Shown: positions 60,586 through 64,000 of the stretch, piece by piece
Position numbering within the stretch: position 1 is the stretch's first letter
How the letters are laid out: each line of letters starts with the position of its first letter
DNA from: a virus
IMG/VR virus record: IMGVR_UViG_3300010885_020795
Span: 62,001 to 126,000 of that record
Reading direction: 5' to 3' (one strand)
DNA length: 64,000 nt
Translations under genes and position numbers: made by a program
The notes under the pieces: model-generated
Databases searched by the model: none
Told to the model about the DNA's origin: nothing
What the model saw: only the letters and a program-made list of their open reading frames with translations

Positions 60586-60814
60586 AATTTAATCCCGATG
60601 TATGTCCTTTAAGTTTATTTCCGTATTTTAACACAAGTAAACATTCTAAGTCAACAGTGATATCACCTTCTATTTTGTACCAATCAGATTCTTCTGGGTC
60701 GGAAAATTTATCGTACATACTTTGAATTGTACAGTTAGAAAAATTATCTTTTAACCAATATTCTAACTGTTTGTATTCCCAAAAGTTTAGATATATCAAC
60801 TGCTGACTCTTCAT
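60578..60814 (-). CDS. Small acidic phage protein
   Basis: The 78-residue protein (SQQLIYLNFWEYKQLEYWLK, then ESDWYKIEGDITVDLECLLV) has a helical Trp/Tyr-rich start and a strand-rich end. It overlaps queE by 8 bases and the MazG-like gene by four. No known motif. Confidence 0.7.
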   Translation of the reverse strand: MKSQQLIYLNFWEYKQLEYWLKDNFSNCTIQSMYDKFSDPEESDWYKIEGDITVDLECLLVLKYGNKLKGHTSGLNYG

Positions 60815-61092
60815 TTGCTTTCTGTGTCAAATATGTTAGACCATTTTTTAAGTTTTTCTTTCTTTTCGATCTTAGCTTTATTTAGGTCTAGAATATTTAA
60901 AACGTTCTGTTCAATTAAGATGTCGATCATAGCAAGAACATCTCCTACTTCGCGTTCTAACATTTTATTATGTGGTATACCTTCTTTATAATGTAGTGTA
61001 TCGATGCCAAATCTACGTATCTTACTAACTTCTACAATTACTTCAGCACATTCTTCTTGTAGAATGCCCAGAGCTTCTTCAATTTTATTCAT
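60811..61092 (-). CDS. MazG-like nucleotide pyrophosphohydrolase
   Basis: ATG 61092 overlaps the upstream stop. The 93-residue protein has EEALGILQEECAEVIVEVSK (ExxE type) and LEREVGDVLAMIDILIE, the two acidic helices that bind magnesium in MazG and related all-alpha NTP pyrophosphatases. It may cleave (p)ppGpp or other nucleotides in the infected cell. The family match is good; the substrate is unknown. Confidence 0.8.
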   Translation of the reverse strand: MNKIEEALGILQEECAEVIVEVSKIRRFGIDTLHYKEGIPHNKMLEREVGDVLAMIDILIEQNVLNILDLNKAKIEKKEKLKKWSNIFDTESK

Positions 61093-61436
61093 TTCTTTAG
61101 TTCTTCCATGAGCCAATCCTGTGCCGCATCTCTGACAAAGGGATATTTTTTTGCTACTTCATCATCTTTGGACATTTCCATTATTAGTTTTTTCATTACT
61201 TTAACAGTCATCATCCAATCTTCTACTGATATTGTATTGCCGCTAGCACTTTTAATAGTACCATCAACGTTGAAAATAAGAACTGGGTCGGGATTACCGA
61301 TTTGTATAGCATTTGTGGGACTGGTTGACCATACCGGCTTAGATCCATTTGAACTCATGTATAAACCAGATGAACCCACAGCACCTGCAGAATTTACAGG
61401 AATAGCACCGTATCCTGGATGTATGTTTGTAGACAT
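61089..61436 (-). CDS. Hypothetical phage protein, possibly structural
   Basis: The 115-residue protein has a Gly/Ser/Pro-rich start (SAGAVGSSGLYMSSNGSKPVW), a small beta region (VLIFNVDGTIKSASGN) and a helical C-terminus (AAQDWLMEELKK). The pattern is like small virion proteins with a trimeric tip, but its place beside folE is odd for that. Function unknown. Confidence 0.65.
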   Translation of the reverse strand: MSTNIHPGYGAIPVNSAGAVGSSGLYMSSNGSKPVWSTSPTNAIQIGNPDPVLIFNVDGTIKSASGNTISVEDWMMTVKVMKKLIMEMSKDDEVAKKYPFVRDAAQDWLMEELKK

Positions 61437-62200
61437 TATCTAGGAGCAAATTCTTGTTGCATTTTGATATTGTCAAAGAATTCTTTCTTAGCACCGGGAT
61501 CAGTTTTAAAGGATCCTTGTAATACTGTGGTCTGTGTTAGACTAGAGTGTGCCATAATGCCACGATTCTCACAGCACCCGTGTGTGGCTTGAATGTATAC
61601 ACCTAAGTTTTCTGCTCCAGTGGCTTTTTGGATTTCCCTAGCAATGTCATTACAAAGTTCCTCTTGGAGTGTACCTCGTCTAGCACACCACTGAGCAATG
61701 CGAGTATACTTAGACAAACCAATGAGCTTCTCGGCAGCAATGATTCCAATGTATGCAACTCCGCTAACTGGTTGATGATGATGGCTACACATACTGCGAA
61801 GCTCACTACGGACCACAAGCATACCTTCATAACGATCCGCGCTGTCATTTGGAAACGCTGTTGCGTCTGGTGCTGGTTCATATCTTCCTGCCATTATTTC
61901 ATTGAAGTACATCTTGGCAAGTCGTCTTGCTGTGCCTTTACTATTGGGATCGTTCTCCCTATCAATAAGCAAACGATCTAGCACTAATTCAAATGCTTCT
62001 GTTGCTTCGTCGATAAGACGTTCCTTTTGTTCCTCGTCAACGTATTCGCTGATATTGTCTCCTGCCCAGAAACGTTTACCTTCACGTTTCATTTTGAAAC
62101 GTAGATGATCTCCAAGGTATGCTTCTTCGTAGCCTTTGTCATCGTCGCCCTGCATGTCTGCACCTGCAAGTATATTTTTAAGTGTTAGTGGTTCAGTCAT
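61436..62200 (-). CDS. folE: GTP cyclohydrolase I
   Basis: The 254-residue protein has RSMCSHHHQPVSG (Cys138, His141), LIGLSKYTRIAQWCARRGT, QEELCNDIAREI and QATHGCCENRGI (Cys209). These are the zinc ligands and the active-site signature of FolE. It converts GTP to dihydroneopterin triphosphate, feeding folate or queuosine synthesis. A sigma70-like promoter stands just upstream. The N-terminal extension of about 60 residues is common in phage FolE. Confidence 0.95.
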   Translation of the reverse strand: MTEPLTLKNILAGADMQGDDDKGYEEAYLGDHLRFKMKREGKRFWAGDNISEYVDEEQKERLIDEATEAFELVLDRLLIDRENDPNSKGTARRLAKMYFNEIMAGRYEPAPDATAFPNDSADRYEGMLVVRSELRSMCSHHHQPVSGVAYIGIIAAEKLIGLSKYTRIAQWCARRGTLQEELCNDIAREIQKATGAENLGVYIQATHGCCENRGIMAHSSLTQTTVLQGSFKTDPGAKKEFFDNIKMQQEFAPR

Positions 62201-62217
62201 TTGTATTCCTTTGTTAT

Positions 62218-62246
62218 ATTGTATAGTGTTATTTAGGTTCTGTCAA
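62218..62246 (-). promoter_or_regulatory. Sigma70-like promoter, TTGACA-17-TACAAT
   Basis: TTGACA (62241-62246) and TACAAT (62218-62223) are 17 bases apart in the gap before folE, with an AAAGGA ribosome site in the leader. Confidence 0.75.
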
Positions 62247-63038
62247 GCGTAAAATAAGGTTGGTTTTAACTGCTGTGTCCAATACTGATAGATCTTTTTC
62301 CATCGTTTCTGCATACTTTAATAATGCACTAGTATCTTTTGGAAAACACATACCGCCAAAACCAAAACTACCATCAGGTCCTGGAACTCGCATATGACTA
62401 TCTCCAATACGTGCATCTTGTTTAATTAAATTTGAAACAACATCATAGTTCAATCCAGCTTTATTAGCTAATTGATACAGCTCATTCATAAAAATTACTT
62501 TGGTAGCTAGGAAACTATTAATAGCATATTTGGCCAATGCGGCATCACCGATGCTACAAAATTTAACGGTTTCTAAATTTTTCTGTGACATTCTTATAAT
62601 ACGCTCGGCTTCATGGCGATATGCAGAAACTGCGCCGCCAATGATGGCAAACTTACCATTGATATAATCTTCAAAGGCATTGGCCGCTGTTAAGAATTCA
62701 GGAGCATGAACTAAGTTAATATATTGTTCTTGCAGTCTTTGATAAACATTGGGCGGAGCAGTGACTTTACTGATAATAACTCCGTTAAAGTTGACCTGTG
62801 TTAATTTAGCTAATACATTTTCTAAAATACTAGTATCTGCTGTTCCATCTGGTCCTTGCGGACTAGGCACACATACAAATACTGCATCATAATTTTGAAT
62901 ATCATTATATGATGCCATCCATCCTTTTGCTGTGTCGATTGCTACTAAATCAATATTCTGACCAATGTTTAGTTTGATTGATTCGTATATAGTGCCACCA
63001 ACAAACCCCATACCTATAACTGCTATTTTTGTTGTCAT
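62229..63038 (-). CDS. UDP-glucose/GDP-mannose dehydrogenase family protein
   Basis: The 269-residue protein has a Rossmann start (KIAVIGMGFVGGTI), VFVCVPSPQGPDG, APEFLTAANAF and GFGGMCFPKD with catalytic Cys231. The family oxidises nucleotide sugars to uronic acids. It is much shorter than the usual 390-450 residues and lacks the C-terminal domain. The next gene is a cytidylyltransferase, so both may supply an activated sugar. Confidence 0.85.
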   Translation of the reverse strand: MTTKIAVIGMGFVGGTIYESIKLNIGQNIDLVAIDTAKGWMASYNDIQNYDAVFVCVPSPQGPDGTADTSILENVLAKLTQVNFNGVIISKVTAPPNVYQRLQEQYINLVHAPEFLTAANAFEDYINGKFAIIGGAVSAYRHEAERIIRMSQKNLETVKFCSIGDAALAKYAINSFLATKVIFMNELYQLANKAGLNYDVVSNLIKQDARIGDSHMRVPGPDGSFGFGGMCFPKDTSALLKYAETMEKDLSVLDTAVKTNLILRLTEPK

Positions 63039-63505
63039 TTTAATTCTTTAATCATTTCTGCTTGTGCTACACGTTTGCGTAAGTTGCTACTGGAAAACGA
63101 ATGATCTCTGCCATTGAATACTAATTCAATTCCGCGCATTCCACACTCTTCCATGCCTGAAAAGTTTTTCTGTTGGTATTCTACACCCAGTACACGAACG
63201 TCAACCGGAAGTATCAATAATAAGTCAATGAGATCTTGTTCTGTTTGATATACAACAACTTCATCCACATAACGGCAAGCGGCCAACTGTATTTGTCTCT
63301 CTACAATACTTTGAACAGGAGGATTTTTACTATCGGGTCTATCAATAGTTGGATCTGTTTGCAGGCCTGCAATTAAATAATCACAGTGATTCTTTGCTTC
63401 TGCTAACATGGCAATATGACCTGCATGTAGCAAATCAAATGTACTAAAGGTAATACCTATTTTTTTACCTGCTTCTTTTAACTGTCTTACTTTATTAAAT
63501 ATCAT
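63035..63505 (-). CDS. Cytidylyltransferase-type (HxGH) protein
   Basis: The 156-residue protein has GITFSTFDLLHAGHI (HAGH, 27-30), the nucleotide-binding motif, and FSSSNLRKRV, matching the ISST-type C-terminal motif. Similar enzymes are glycerol-3-phosphate cytidylyltransferase and the nucleotidyl half of HldE. It attaches a nucleotide to a phosphorylated sugar or alcohol. It overlaps the dehydrogenase by four bases. Confidence 0.85.
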   Translation of the reverse strand: MIFNKVRQLKEAGKKIGITFSTFDLLHAGHIAMLAEAKNHCDYLIAGLQTDPTIDRPDSKNPPVQSIVERQIQLAACRYVDEVVVYQTEQDLIDLLLILPVDVRVLGVEYQQKNFSGMEECGMRGIELVFNGRDHSFSSSNLRKRVAQAEMIKELK

Positions 63506-63888
63506 GGTGAATTAGATTGTAAATTTTGATATTCTTCGGTGCTATTATCCTGCCCGGGCCCTGCTTTTACAAGTTCTTTAATAAATGTGTAATGCTTATG
63601 CGCCTCGTCTAATGCAGGATATTTACTGCAAAGAATCTTTAGTTCTTCTTCTTCCTGCATTTTTTTCATTACCCAATGTCCGATAACATTTATATCATAA
63701 GCACCGGCATTATGCTGTATTTGTATAGTATTATCTATTCGCTGCCACCCACCGTTGCCGCCTGTACTAACTTCAAAACACTTATTAGCACCATTCCATT
63801 GAACAGCGCCGGTGATACTAGGTAAATTATAGCTAGTGTCCGTTTGATACCAATTAGGAGAGGTTCCGTAGCTTTGTATTTTAATCAT
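63502..63888 (-). CDS. Conserved-type phage protein
   Basis: The 128-residue protein starts with MIKIQSYGTSPNWYQTDTS, a Gly/Asn-rich strand region (AVQWNGANKCFEVSTGGNGG) and a helical end (LDEAHKHYTFIKELV). I recall similar short proteins from T4-like phages. It starts at ATG 63888, overlapping the gene before it by four bases. Function unknown. Confidence 0.72.
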   Translation of the reverse strand: MIKIQSYGTSPNWYQTDTSYNLPSITGAVQWNGANKCFEVSTGGNGGWQRIDNTIQIQHNAGAYDINVIGHWVMKKMQEEEELKILCSKYPALDEAHKHYTFIKELVKAGPGQDNSTEEYQNLQSNSP

Positions 63889-64000
63889 TTAATTCTTTCT
63901 AACAAGACTTTGGCAGAAAAGAAGTTTTCGGTTAAGTCTTGTGTTTGTTTTTTGATATATGATAAGCGAGTGTTATAATAATCCATGTGAGTCATAATAG
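63885..64000 (-). CDS. Partial gene at right edge
   Basis: The frame is open to the window edge and ends with TGA overlapping the next start (ATGA). The visible part reads MTHMDYYNTRLSYIKKQTQD and ends FFSAKVLLERIK. It is a helical, basic segment; the ATG at 63995 could be internal or the start. Function cannot be assigned. Confidence 0.6.
   Translation of the reverse strand, partial: IMTHMDYYNTRLSYIKKQTQDLTENFFSAKVLLERIK

Overview
The window looks like about 64 kb of a large tailed-phage genome, most probably a T4-like myovirus. Supporting signs are the AT-rich DNA, genes packed with ATGA/TAATG overlaps, a PIN/FEN-type exonuclease, ThyX, a MazG-like protein, FolE, QueE, a MoxR/VWA pair, a NodU-type carbamoyltransferase, two 2OG-Fe(II) oxygenases and a giant PWD-rich virion protein. 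I see no tRNA or rRNA gene and no insertion sequence or CRISPR array. No stretch over 300 bases lacks a gene. One GC-richer small gene for an Ala/Pro/Lys-rich secreted protein (54908-55162) resembles small periplasmic proteins of Betaproteobacteria. It is the only hint about the host, and it is weak.

Layout. From 1 to 48799 every gene is on the plus strand. First come virion proteins: a giant structural protein that enters from the left and is broken by an apparent one-base loss near 862, a short structural protein, a fibre-like protein, and a subtilisin-like protease carrying an InlB-type repeat and a Gly-Tyr tract (1-13076). Next is a very long accessory block (13129-48799). It holds four members of one GT-A-like family, four members of an SGQxR/HTWD family, five free SGNH-type hydrolases, ten radical-SAM loci, a PP-loop ATPase, a methyltransferase-like protein, a carbamoyltransferase, and a small sugar-type metabolic set (cupin, nucleotidyltransferase-kinase fusion, NTF2-like protein, AroE-like protein, tagatose-bisphosphate aldolase-like protein). 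The plus arm ends tail-to-tail against the minus arm at 48788-48799. From there to 64000 all genes are on the minus strand: nucleotide metabolism (thyX, folE, queE, MazG-like), the exonuclease, MoxR/VWA, sugar-nucleotide enzymes and many short conserved phage proteins.

Regulation visible in the sequence. All seven plus-strand gaps of at least 4 bases contain TAAATA, the core of the T4-type late promoter, often only 5-8 bases before the start codon. On the minus strand, seven sites have a sigma70-like -35 and -10 separated by exactly 17 bases, and several of these share spacer sequence. Three minus-strand genes have TAAATA-type sites instead. Two hairpin terminators are clear.

How the genes may work together. 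The plus-strand accessory block reads as one co-transcribed program for making and attaching unusual groups (sugars, carbamoyl, acyl or methyl groups, radical-SAM modifications), either to the virion proteins encoded just upstream or to the host surface. The substrate cannot be read from the sequence. This block, including a degenerate SGNH-radical SAM fusion and a split radical SAM pair, is the best candidate for a previously undescribed system here. FolE, QueE and a possible QueC-like protein also suggest 7-deazaguanine synthesis, but QueD is not in the window.
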